A stretch of 17,176 nucleotides of DNA from JALYQB01 sp035640155 (GCA_035640155.1 DASQWR010000066.1:1-17176), one strand, 5' to 3'. Counted from the first letter of the stretch, positions 7,848-14,982 are shown. The notes: generated from the sequence alone by a model not told the origin. Numbers and translations are program-made.

Positions 7848-9133
7848 CCGGCAGCACCTTCGGCGACATCGAGCGAGCGATCGCCGACGTCCGGAATGGC
7901 CGTCCCGTGGTGGTGGTGGACGACGAGGATCGGGAGAACGAGGGTGACCTCATCTTCGCCGCGGCGAAGGCCACCCCGGAGCTGCTGTCCTTCATGATCC
8001 GTTACACGTCCGGCTACGTGTGCGTGTCACTGCCCGGAGCGGACTGTGACCGGCTGGACCTGCCGCCGATGTACCACACCAACCAGGACAAGCGCGCTAC
8101 CGCCTACACCGTCACCGTGGACGCCAGGGAGGGTGTGACGACCGGCATCTCCGCCACCGACCGGGCCCACACCATCCGCGCGCTGGCCGACCCGGATTCC
8201 AAGTCGGTCGACTTCGTCCGCCCCGGGCACGTGGTGCCGCTGCGGGCCAAGGACGGTGGGGTGCTGCGCCGCCCCGGACACACCGAGGCCGGGGTGGATC
8301 TCGCCAGGATGGCTGGCCTGCCCCCCGCCGGGGTGCTCTGCGAGATCGTCTCATCGAAGGACATCGGCGAGATGGCACGCCGCGAGGAACTCGAGGTGTT
8401 CGCCGCCGAGCACGACATCGTGCTGATCACCATCGCCGACCTGATCGCCTACCGGCGCCGGTTCGAGAAGCAGGTGGAGCGGGTGGCCGAGGGCCGCATT
8501 CCCACCGTGCACGGCACCTTCCGCGCCATCGGGTACGACTCGCTGCTCGACGGCGTGGAGCACATCGCGCTGGTCATGGGGGACATCGGGGACGGCGAGG
8601 ACGTGCTGGTGCGCGCGCACTCCGAGTGCCTGACCGGGGACATCTTCGGCTCGCTGCGCTGCGACTGCGGCCCCCAGCTGTTCGCTGCGCTCGCCGCGGT
8701 GGCAGCGGAGGGCCGCGGCGTCGTCCTCTACATGCGCGGTCACGAGGGTCGCGGCATCGGGCTGATGCACAAGCTGCAGGCCTACCAGTTGCAGGACGCC
8801 GGCGCCGACACCGTCGATGCGAACTTGGCGCTCGGCATGCCCGCCGATGCTCGGGACTACGGCACGGGAGCGCAGATCCTGGTTGACCTCGGCGTGCGGT
8901 CGATGCGGCTGCTCACCAACAACCCCGCCAAGCGGGTCGGGATGGAGGGCTACGGGCTGCAGGTGCTCGGCCGGGTGCCGCTGCCGGTGCGGCCCAATCC
9001 GGAGAACCTACGCTACCTGCGCACCAAGCGGGATCGGATGGGGCACGACCTCATCGATCTCGGCCCGGTCGGTCTCGGCCCGGTCGGTCTCGGCCCGGTC
9101 GATCTCGGCCCGCCGGCCGGAGGGGCGCCGTGA
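7844..9133 (+). CDS. ribAB: Bifunctional 3,4-DHBP synthase / GTP cyclohydrolase II
   Basis: 429 aa. The N-terminal half (about 1-205) is RibB, which makes 3,4-dihydroxy-2-butanone-4-phosphate from ribulose-5-phosphate: acidic metal site DDEDRENEGD at 26-35, plus TTGISATDRAHTI and RRPGHTEAGVDLAR. The C-terminal half (about 210-410) is RibA, which opens GTP: zinc ligands C262, C273 and C275 in SECLTGDIFGSLRCDC, GTP-binding MRGHEGRGIGL, and DYGTGAQIL...LTNNPAK. The GTG start at 7844 overlaps the ribE stop and has an excellent GGGAGGAGGT site at 7831-7840. The last 20 or so residues come from a 15-bp tandem repeat. It supplies both branches that RibH joins. Confidence 0.96.
   Translation: MTGSTFGDIERAIADVRNGRPVVVVDDEDRENEGDLIFAAAKATPELLSFMIRYTSGYVCVSLPGADCDRLDLPPMYHTNQDKRATAYTVTVDAREGVTTGISATDRAHTIRALADPDSKSVDFVRPGHVVPLRAKDGGVLRRPGHTEAGVDLARMAGLPPAGVLCEIVSSKDIGEMARREELEVFAAEHDIVLITIADLIAYRRRFEKQVERVAEGRIPTVHGTFRAIGYDSLLDGVEHIALVMGDIGDGEDVLVRAHSECLTGDIFGSLRCDCGPQLFAALAAVAAEGRGVVLYMRGHEGRGIGLMHKLQAYQLQDAGADTVDANLALGMPADARDYGTGAQILVDLGVRSMRLLTNNPAKRVGMEGYGLQVLGRVPLPVRPNPENLRYLRTKRDRMGHDLIDLGPVGLGPVGLGPVDLGPPAGGAP
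9056..9115 (+). repeat. 15-bp tandem repeat at the ribAB 3' end (4 units)
   Basis: Units at 9056-9070, 9071-9085, 9086-9100 and 9101-9115 encode DLGPV, GLGPV, GLGPV and DLGPP. The middle two are identical and the first differs by one base, so expansion is recent. It lies beyond the conserved GTP cyclohydrolase II domain. Confidence 0.9.
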
Positions 9134-9654
9134 GCGGGTCCGGGCAACCGGCACCGACCGTCCCCAGCGGTTGTGCCGGCCTGCGCGTCGGGATCGTCGC
9201 GACCCGTTGGCACGAGCGGATCACCGACGCCCTGCTGGAGCGGGCTCGGGCAGCCGCCACCGCCGCAGGTGTCGCCGAGCCCACCGTGGTGCGGGTGCCC
9301 GGGGCGGTGGAGCTGCCCGTCGTCTGCCAGGAACTCGCCCGCCAGCACGACGCCGTGGTGGCGCTGGGGGTGGTGATCCGCGGTGGCACCCCGCACTTCG
9401 AGTACGTCTGCGATGCGGTGACCGCCGGGCTCACCCGGGTGGCGCTCGACGAGTCCACTGCGGTGAGCAACGGGGTGCTCACCTGCGACACCGAGGCGCA
9501 GGCGCTGGACCGCTGCGGGCTGGACGGCTCCGCGGAGGACAAGGGCTTCCAGGCCTGCGCGGCGGCACTGGAGACCGCGATGGTGCTCCGGAGGCTGCGC
9601 CAGCCACTGGGTCCGCCGTTGGGCCAACCGGGAACCGGGCCGGGCTCCACGTGA
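9130..9654 (+). CDS. ribH: 6,7-dimethyl-8-ribityllumazine synthase
   Basis: 174 aa. Condenses the RibB product with the ribitylamino-pyrimidine to give the substrate of riboflavin synthase; the family forms pentameric or icosahedral shells. Seen: VGIVATRWHERI near the start, VPGAVELPVVCQ, ALGVVIRGGTPHFEYV with catalytic H89, VSNGVLT, and DRCGLDGSAEDKGFQA in the usual phosphate/C-terminal region. Residues 1-16 and the Pro/Gly-rich last 18 (PLGP, PLGQ, PGTG) are extensions outside the fold. Coupled by GTGA overlaps to ribAB upstream (9130-9133) and to the PH-domain gene downstream (9651-9654). Confidence 0.96.
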   Translation: MSGSGQPAPTVPSGCAGLRVGIVATRWHERITDALLERARAAATAAGVAEPTVVRVPGAVELPVVCQELARQHDAVVALGVVIRGGTPHFEYVCDAVTAGLTRVALDESTAVSNGVLTCDTEAQALDRCGLDGSAEDKGFQACAAALETAMVLRRLRQPLGPPLGQPGTGPGST

Positions 9655-10124
9655 ACGCCGTGCTGCTACAGGTGCGGCCCCGGCGGGCCCGGCGGGTCGC
9701 CGTGGTGAGCGCGGTGATGCTCGTCGCGGTGTTCGCCGTAGTGGGTGCGCTGCTGCGGGACACGCCGACCGGGGTGTTCTTCCGGATCGCCGACCAGGTG
9801 GCGATGGTGCTGCTCGGCGTCCTTCTTGCCGGCGGGGCGCTGCTGTTCGCCCGGCCGCGGCTGCGGGCCGACGCCGAGGGGGTCGAGGTGCGCAACCTGC
9901 TCGGCGCGCGGCGGTTGCCCTGGGCGCTGGTGCTGGCGGTGTCCTTTCCGGACGGGGCGCCGTGGGCGCGCCTGGAGCTGCCCGATGACGAGTACGTCGC
10001 GGTGATGGCGATCCAGGCCGCGGACAAGCAGCACGCCGTCACCGCACTACGCCGGCTCCGGGAGCTGCACGCCGCGCACGCGCCACCACGTCCCCGGCCC
10101 GGCCGGGACACCTCCGCCGGCTGA
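9651..10124 (+). CDS. Small membrane protein with PH-like domain
   Basis: 157 aa, function unknown. Two membrane segments are clear, about residues 15-35 (VAVVSAVMLVAVFAVVGALL) and 44-66 (VAMVLLGVLLAGGALLF), followed by a bacterial PH-like (bPH6/DUF-type) domain with LRADAEGVEVRNLLGARRLPWALV and FPDGAPWARLELPDDEYVAVMAIQAAD, then a disordered Pro/Arg tail. A membrane protein of this kind commonly follows ribH in actinobacteria. The GTG start overlaps the ribH stop (GTGA), so it belongs to the rib operon by translation, though a role in riboflavin metabolism is not shown. It ends 14 bp from the convergent GTPase gene with no terminator visible between. Confidence 0.8.
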   Translation: MNAVLLQVRPRRARRVAVVSAVMLVAVFAVVGALLRDTPTGVFFRIADQVAMVLLGVLLAGGALLFARPRLRADAEGVEVRNLLGARRLPWALVLAVSFPDGAPWARLELPDDEYVAVMAIQAADKQHAVTALRRLRELHAAHAPPRPRPGRDTSAG

Positions 10125-10138
10125 GCGAGGCCGTCGGA

Positions 10139-10879
10139 TCACGAATCGGGGCCGGAGACGGCGCGGTCCTTGATGTAGGACACCAGCTCCAGCAGCACCT
10201 CCGCGGCGGAGCCGGGATCACGAGCGTCACAAGTCGTCAGCGGCACCTCCGGGGCCAGTGTCAGCGCTTCGCGCACGTCATCGAGGTGGTACGCGAGCTG
10301 GCCGTCGAACATGTTGACGGCCACGATGAACGGGACGTCGGAGTCGTTCTCGAAGTAGTCGACGGCCGCGAACGACTCCTCGATCCGTCGGGCGTCCACC
10401 AGCACCGCGGCACCGAGCGCTCCACCCAACCAGAACGGCAGCTGCTCGGCGGTGCCGAACAGGTACAGCACGAGGTCGGGATGCAGGGTGATCCGTCCGA
10501 AGTCCATCGCCGCTGCCGTGGTCGTCTTCCCACTGCCGGGATCGGTCGGGTCGACACCCTCGCCGATCTCGGTCATCCACGCCTCGGTGTCGAGCGGCGC
10601 GATCTCCGACACCGAACTGACGAAGGTCGTCTTGCCGGCCCCGGCACCACCGGCGACAATGATCTTCAGGGGAATCGTCGGTGATGAGCTGGGCTGCGCG
10701 GGAGGGTCGCGGTCCGACAGCGGTCCGACTATCGGATCGTCGTGCTCGAACTGGTCATCGTGCCCAGACTGGTCGTCGTGCTCGAGCTGGGAGCGCTGAT
10801 CGGTGTCGGCCGCTGGGGCGATACCGGACTGTCGTCGTAGCTCGTCGAAGATCGGCGTATCCTCCACGTCGATACTCAA
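10139..10879 (-). CDS. Divergent CvnD-like GTPase with broken G3 motif and N-terminal extension
   Basis: 246 aa, last gene of the conservon operon. Core resembles MglA/CvnD-type GTPases: P-loop GGAGAGKTT at 77-85, MDFGRI, LVLYLFG, NMFDG (NKxD-like) and TCDAR. It differs from its paralogue at 12185-12781 in two ways. The switch II motif GTPGQ is replaced by GTAEQ, losing the Gly of the DxxG-equivalent, and six residues after it are missing. It also carries about 70 extra N-terminal residues, with repeated HDD motifs at 33-48 and a Pro/Ser linker. The start is TTG (10877-10879) after GGTGGATGG; GTG codon 5 is an alternative. It lies 34 bp behind the monooxygenase gene. GTP binding may persist, but normal hydrolysis or switching is doubtful, so a regulatory or GTP-locked role is possible. 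Confidence 0.85.
   Translation of the reverse strand: MSIDVEDTPIFDELRRQSGIAPAADTDQRSQLEHDDQSGHDDQFEHDDPIVGPLSDRDPPAQPSSSPTIPLKIIVAGGAGAGKTTFVSSVSEIAPLDTEAWMTEIGEGVDPTDPGSGKTTTAAAMDFGRITLHPDLVLYLFGTAEQLPFWLGGALGAAVLVDARRIEESFAAVDYFENDSDVPFIVAVNMFDGQLAYHLDDVREALTLAPEVPLTTCDARDPGSAAEVLLELVSYIKDRAVSGPDS
10739..10790 (-). repeat. Short imperfect repeat encoding His-Asp-Asp motifs
   Basis: On the minus strand three copies of a CACGAYGAY core, two followed by CAG, encode EHDDQ, GHDDQ and EHDDP. The spacing is 18 then 18 nt. It forms the acidic/histidine part of the GTPase N-terminal extension. Confidence 0.6.
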
Positions 10880-10913
10880 CCATCCACCGGCACAGCCCCG
10901 TGCTTGCGGTGCC

Positions 10914-12158
10914 TCAGGCCCTCTGACCGGAGGTCACCGCGCCCAGATAGTTGTCCGCCTTGTCCGGGTCGAGGAACCACTCCTGGTATTCGGACGGGTC
11001 GGCGAACCCGTTGACGAACCGGCGGGCGATCTCCGGGTTGGTGTTGGCAGCGCCGAAGATGTTCATCACGTGCTCGGGTGGGGGCTGCAGCATGGCATTG
11101 GTCCAGATTGTCGTGTGCTGAGCGTCGGACCAGTAGCGCTCGAACGTCCGCCGCATCCATGCCTCGTCGAAGGGTCCCTCGCCGCGCTCCAGGATGCTGG
11201 TGAGGTACGAGGCGGCACACTTGCTCGCGCTGTTGGAACCCTGGCCGGTGATCGGATCGTTCGCGACGACGACGTCGGCCATGCCGAGTACCCGTCCGCC
11301 GTCGGGAAGCTCACCCACCGGTCGTCGCACGACCGGTGGGTAGCCGCCGACGAGGGTGGCCCTGGCGTCGGTCAGCGCAACATTGTGGCACCGGTCGTAC
11401 TCCCACGGCACATACTGCCTCATCAGGTCGAGCACCCGGCGGAGGTGAGCGGCCGGGCCGGGGCGGTCGTCCCAGCAGTCCAGCGGCCCACCGGGGATCC
11501 CCTCGAAGAACAGGATGTCGCAGGGGCCGCTGAGGGTGTAGCACGGCATGATGAACAACTCGCCGACCCCCGGCACCGCGTTGAACCGCACTGCGTGCAT
11601 CTCGGGGTGCTCCGGTCGCGGCGTCATACCGTGCACGTACACCACGGACAGCGCTCGCTGGGTGGTGGTGTAGGGCGACCGGCTCGGATCCCGGTCGAAG
11701 AGCTGCACGAGCTCGCCCTTGCCAGCAGCGATGACGACGAGGTCATACAGCATGGTCAAGCCGTCGAGGTCGGATGTCGCGGCGCCGTGGTAGACGACCC
11801 TGCCGCCTCGATCCTCGAAGAGCTCCAACCACCCCGCCATCTTGACCCGCTGGTCCACGGACTGCGCGTAGGCGTCGAGCTTGGCGACGAAGTCGACAGC
11901 ACGCTGACCGTCAGGACCGGCGATGGACAGGCCGATACCCTCGATTTTCGGGGCCTGCTGTTCCCACAGGTGCAGGTCGTAGTCACGTTCGTGCTGCAAG
12001 GCGGGGCCGAACATGCATTGGGTGGACATCACCCGCCCACGCCGGATCTCGTCGGGAGTGCGCGCCGACATCACGGTGACGTCGTACCCGTGGCTCAGCA
12101 GGCTCAGCCCCAGCTGCAAACCGGCCTGGCCGGCACCGACGATCAATACTTTCCGCAT
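10914..12158 (-). CDS. StyA-like FAD-dependent monooxygenase (styrene/indole monooxygenase family)
   Basis: 414 aa. Resembles the oxygenase component of two-component flavin monooxygenases such as StyA, which take reduced FAD from a separate reductase. Seen: Rossmann FAD motif VGAGQAGLQLGLSL at 7-20, PDEIRRGR, the AVDF...LDAYAQSVDQR segment, ELFEDRGGRV, YDLVVIAAGKG, TQRALSVVYV, and the second FAD motif GMADVVVANDPITGQGSNSAS at 292-312, all in StyA order. ATG at 12158 has GGAGGTT on the minus strand (12165-12171). No StyB-type flavin reductase is in the window. Its place between two GTPase genes of a conservon suggests that it is an output or partner of that switch, taking the position of the cytochrome P450 found in some Streptomyces conservons. 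Substrate cannot be told. Confidence 0.88.
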   Translation of the reverse strand: MRKVLIVGAGQAGLQLGLSLLSHGYDVTVMSARTPDEIRRGRVMSTQCMFGPALQHERDYDLHLWEQQAPKIEGIGLSIAGPDGQRAVDFVAKLDAYAQSVDQRVKMAGWLELFEDRGGRVVYHGAATSDLDGLTMLYDLVVIAAGKGELVQLFDRDPSRSPYTTTQRALSVVYVHGMTPRPEHPEMHAVRFNAVPGVGELFIMPCYTLSGPCDILFFEGIPGGPLDCWDDRPGPAAHLRRVLDLMRQYVPWEYDRCHNVALTDARATLVGGYPPVVRRPVGELPDGGRVLGMADVVVANDPITGQGSNSASKCAASYLTSILERGEGPFDEAWMRRTFERYWSDAQHTTIWTNAMLQPPPEHVMNIFGAANTNPEIARRFVNGFADPSEYQEWFLDPDKADNYLGAVTSGQRA

Positions 12159-12184
12159 CCTGCCAACCTCCGGTTCCTAGGCGG

Positions 12185-12781
12185 TCACGGTGCGCTGTAA
12201 GAGACGGTGAGGTTCATGGTGTAGGACACCAGCTCCTGCAGCGTCTTCGCGGTGGAGCCGGGATCGCGGGCGTCGCAGGTCACCAGCGGCACCTCCGGGG
12301 CCAGCGCCAGCGCTTCGCGCACTTCGTCGAGGTCGTGTGTGAGCTGACCGTCGAACAGGTTGACGGCCACGATGAACGGGACGTCGGAGTCGTTCTCGAA
12401 GTAGTTGACAGCCGCGAAGGACTCTTCGATCCGTCGGGTGTCCACCAGCACCACGGCACCGAGCGCTCCGCGGCACAGGTCGTCCCAGAGGAACCAGAAC
12501 CGCGCTTGGCCCGGCGTGCCGAACAGGTACAGCACGAGGTCCGAATGCAGCGTGATCCGTCCGAAGTCCATCGCAACCGTGGTGGTCGTCTTCCTGCCGC
12601 GGGGATCGACCGGGTCGATGCCTTCGCCGGTTTCGGTCATCCACGCCTCGGTGTTGAGCGGCACGATCTCCGACACCGAACCGACGGAGGTGGTCTTGCC
12701 CACACCGAAACCACCAGCGACAACGATCTTCGCTGAGATCGTCAACGAAGAGGTGTCAAGCGGGTAGTTTCTTGAGCCCAT
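12185..12781 (-). CDS. CvnD-like GTPase (conservon)
   Basis: 198 aa, normal size and motif set for conservon GTPases. P-loop GGFGVGKTT at 23-31; GEGIDP and the MDFGRI segment; G3 equivalent LFGTPGQARFWFLWDDL; LVDTRRIEESFAAVNYFE; NLFDG as the NKxD-like motif; TCDAR at G5. These proteins act at the membrane-associated conservon complex as a G-protein-like switch, working with the roadblock and DUF742 partners. ATG at 12781; its first 26 bp overlap the end of the DUF742 gene in another frame, typical of this module. The monooxygenase gene begins 26 bp after its stop. It is the intact member of a duplicated pair: 47 consecutive bases are identical to the downstream copy (12359-12405 versus 10313-10359). 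Confidence 0.93.
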   Translation of the reverse strand: MGSRNYPLDTSSLTISAKIVVAGGFGVGKTTSVGSVSEIVPLNTEAWMTETGEGIDPVDPRGRKTTTTVAMDFGRITLHSDLVLYLFGTPGQARFWFLWDDLCRGALGAVVLVDTRRIEESFAAVNYFENDSDVPFIVAVNLFDGQLTHDLDEVREALALAPEVPLVTCDARDPGSTAKTLQELVSYTMNLTVSYSAP

Positions 12782-13139
12782 CGAGGATCCTCTCCAGGAT
12801 GATCGGGTCGTACTGGTAGGCGTAACCGGTGGGGTGGATGAAGACCATCTCTTGGGCCGCCAGATCGCTGATCAGGACGCGGATCACACCCAGCGGGACG
12901 GTGAGATGCACGGAGAGCTCCGCCAGGGAGATCGTCTCCCGCGCCAGCTCGTAGAGTGCCCGGGACTCCGGCAGCAAGGTTGCGCTGAACTGCGGGTTGT
13001 AGTGCGGCACCGAGATCAGCGTTTCCACCAGGAGGTGGTGCCGCGGTCTCGTGCGTCCGCCGGTCAGGGCATACGCCCGCACCCTCCTGCTGCGCATTGC
13101 GGTTTCGATCACCGTGGACCGTCCTCTTCCGGTGGTCAA
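12756..13139 (-). CDS. DUF742 protein (CvnC-like)
   Basis: Up to 127 aa. DUF742 proteins are the third conservon component, thought to link the roadblock protein and GTPase. Signature features are RAYALTGGRTRP near residue 22, a central part with LPESRALYELARETISLAELSVHLTVPLGVIRVLISDL that looks like a winged-helix, and FIHPTGYAYQYDPIILERILDGLKKL at the end. The longest start is TTG 13139, overlapping the roadblock stop as TTGA. A GTG at 13110-13112 (codon 10) has GAGGA eight bases upstream and may be the real start. Translational coupling on both sides. Confidence 0.92.
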   Translation of the reverse strand: MTTGRGRSTVIETAMRSRRVRAYALTGGRTRPRHHLLVETLISVPHYNPQFSATLLPESRALYELARETISLAELSVHLTVPLGVIRVLISDLAAQEMVFIHPTGYAYQYDPIILERILDGLKKLPA

Positions 13140-13579
13140 TCGCGGGTGCGCCGTGCGGTGACCACGCGCCGCAGGCCGGCTCGGAGCTGCGGGGTCAGCG
13201 CATGCCCGGCCTTGTCCACGAACTGGGTCATCTCGTAGGCGACGACCTTCATGTCGCAGCCCGGCGACGTCAGCACGGCCAAGCCCGCACTGTCACCGAT
13301 CCCCATGAACAGGAAGTACCCGCGCGTCAGCCGGATGATGATCTGTTCGCAGCTGCCCTTGTCGAACAGCGCCGCGCTGTTGCGAGCCAGACCCAGCAGA
13401 CCGCTGGCGATCGCCGCGAGCTGTTCAGCATCGTCGCTGTTCACCGACTCCGACGCGGTCAGCGGGAAGCCGTCGGACGACAAGATCAGCGCATGGGTCG
13501 CTCCGTGCACCTTCTCGACGAACCCGTTGACCAGCCAGGCGAAGTCCGGCGGGCTCATGATCCCGCTGTCAATGGTCAT
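13136..13579 (-). CDS. Roadblock/LC7 domain protein (CvnB-like)
   Basis: 147 aa. Roadblock/LC7 proteins bind and regulate small GTPases of the MglA class. The fold's sequence pattern is present: FAWLVNGFVEKVHGATHALILSSDGFPLTASESV, then AEQLAAIASGLLGLARNSAALF, EQIIIRLTRGYFLFMGIGDSAGLAVLTSPGCDMKVVAYEMTQFV. ATG at 13579 overlaps the kinase stop as ATGA; the internal ATG at codon 8 would give the more usual N-terminus and cannot be excluded. Likely partner of the GTPase encoded two genes downstream. Confidence 0.93.
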   Translation of the reverse strand: MTIDSGIMSPPDFAWLVNGFVEKVHGATHALILSSDGFPLTASESVNSDDAEQLAAIASGLLGLARNSAALFDKGSCEQIIIRLTRGYFLFMGIGDSAGLAVLTSPGCDMKVVAYEMTQFVDKAGHALTPQLRAGLRRVVTARRTRD

Positions 13580-14982
13580 TGGTGTGATCCTTGTTCTGGG
13601 TTCTCCGAGCGGGGGTGATCGCGGCGCGCCTCCTGAGCCTCCTGCTCACCGGCAGAGAAGGCGTCGAGATCCGCGATCAGCTGTTCCTGCCCCGCCCTGC
13701 GATCGGAGTCCTCGTCTATGGGGGAGCTCGGTGCCTGCTGCGCTGGGATGGGGGAGTCCCGCAGGCTGTGCGGAACCCGTCGGGGCAAGCCGTTCCTCGT
13801 CGTTGCCGGCGCCCCCATGGATGTCCCCGTGGGGGGTGTCCCCGACGTCCCGGCCATCACGGCCGGCTCTGGGGAGTCGGGGGAAGGGGAGTCGGGGGAA
13901 GGGGAGTTGGGGGAAGTCCGGGGCGATGGCGGCATCGCGTGGCGGCCCGGCCCGACGCTCTGGGTGGCACCACCGGCTGTCGCGACGTCCGGGACCGACC
14001 GGCGGCGAACCGGCACTGCCCGCGGCGGCACGAGTGCGCTGGCTGACGCCTCCGGATCGGACCAGGGCGTGGGCGGAGCCTCGCACACGACGTCCGTGGG
14101 CAACAGCACGGAGGCGGTTGTGCCGTGCGGAGCGCGCTTGTCCAACCTGACGCGGATGCCGTGCTTGTCGGCCAAGCGTCGAATGACGGCGAGACCCATG
14201 TGCTCGATGGACTCGGGGTCGATTTCGAGCACCGGCGCGGTGGAAAGCCGGGCGTTGAGCACGCGCAACCGGTCAATTGGAAGACCGATCCCGGCGTCTT
14301 CGACGCGCAGCAACACGCTGCCTTGCTCCGTGACGTGTGCGCTCACCGTGACGATGGAGGTGGGTGGTGAATGCGCGGTGGCGTTGTCCAGCAGCTCGGC
14401 GAGCAGCCGGCTGACGTCGTCGGCGGCGAAGTCCACGACACCCAACCTGGCGACCCAGCCGATCTCGATCCGGGTGTACTGCGCGATGGAGGACATCGCT
14501 GCCCGGAGCACGTCGACCAGGGACGAGGTCTTGTCGGCGACGCCACCGGCGTCCTGCCCGGCGAGAACCCGCAGGTTCTCGGCGTTGCGCCGCACCCGGG
14601 TGGCCAGGTGGTCCAGCTGGTACAACCGCGCCAGCGCGTCAGGATCGCCTTCGTTGGCTTCCATGTTCTCCAGCTGGGCGAGGAGCGCGTCCACCAGGTT
14701 GAGATCCCGCAGCGCAAGATCGGCACACATGCCTGCCAGCACGTCCTGTGGCGGCTCTTCCGGCTCGCGGCGCGGCGTGGCGGGCTCCCGCGAGGCCGCC
14801 GACTGCGGTGCGGTGAGGGTCGCCGGCGGAGGGATCAAGAACTGCGCAGCCGCCAGCCGGGCACTGTTCACGAGCCCCTGTGCACCTTGGCTGCGATACT
14901 GCTCGAGCAACCACTGCATGCCGCGCTCGACCCGGACTCGCAAGCGATCGTCGGTCCTTTGCACTCGACGGAGGGTACTCAT
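13576..14982 (-). CDS. Conservon histidine-kinase-like ATPase without membrane sensor (CvnA-like)
   Basis: 468 aa, first gene of the operon. Residues 118-143 (YQLDHLATRVRRNAENLRVLAGQ, H125) correspond to the dimerisation/phosphoacceptor-like helix of conservon kinases. The HATPase domain spans about 155-297: N box ELLDNATAHS at 196-205, G1 VEDAGIGLP at 227-235, GLAVIRRLADKHGI near 263, and HGTTASVLLP. CvnA proteins normally have two membrane segments and a long extracytoplasmic sensor; here the N-terminus (1-85) is soluble, basic then Pro-rich, with no hydrophobic stretch. The C-terminal 170 residues are disordered and contain a 15-bp tandem repeat (SPSPDS). ATG at 14982 lacks a clear Shine-Dalgarno. 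Input is probably cytosolic or comes from another protein. Confidence 0.9.
   Translation of the reverse strand: MSTLRRVQRTDDRLRVRVERGMQWLLEQYRSQGAQGLVNSARLAAAQFLIPPPATLTAPQSAASREPATPRREPEEPPQDVLAGMCADLALRDLNLVDALLAQLENMEANEGDPDALARLYQLDHLATRVRRNAENLRVLAGQDAGGVADKTSSLVDVLRAAMSSIAQYTRIEIGWVARLGVVDFAADDVSRLLAELLDNATAHSPPTSIVTVSAHVTEQGSVLLRVEDAGIGLPIDRLRVLNARLSTAPVLEIDPESIEHMGLAVIRRLADKHGIRVRLDKRAPHGTTASVLLPTDVVCEAPPTPWSDPEASASALVPPRAVPVRRRSVPDVATAGGATQSVGPGRHAMPPSPRTSPNSPSPDSPSPDSPEPAVMAGTSGTPPTGTSMGAPATTRNGLPRRVPHSLRDSPIPAQQAPSSPIDEDSDRRAGQEQLIADLDAFSAGEQEAQEARRDHPRSENPEQGSHQ
13871..13915 (-). repeat. 15-bp tandem repeat in the kinase C-terminal tail (3 units)
   Basis: Units at 13871-13885, 13886-13900 and 13901-13915; the first two are identical and the third differs by one base. 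On the minus strand they give the Ser-Pro-Asp-rich stretch. They lie outside the ATPase domain. Confidence 0.9.

Noticed and set aside
9056..9115. Repeats considered as a CRISPR or mobile-element trace
   Set aside because: The 15-bp units have no spacers, keep the reading frame, and form a protein tail; no transposase or target duplications are nearby.
10914..12158. The monooxygenase as part of a natural-product gene cluster
   Set aside because: No carrier protein, synthase, transporter or other tailoring gene is present; all neighbours are signalling genes or housekeeping.
10803..12200. A 465-codon + strand frame across the monooxygenase
   Set aside because: It mirrors the clear FAD monooxygenase codons on the other strand and reads as low-information sequence.
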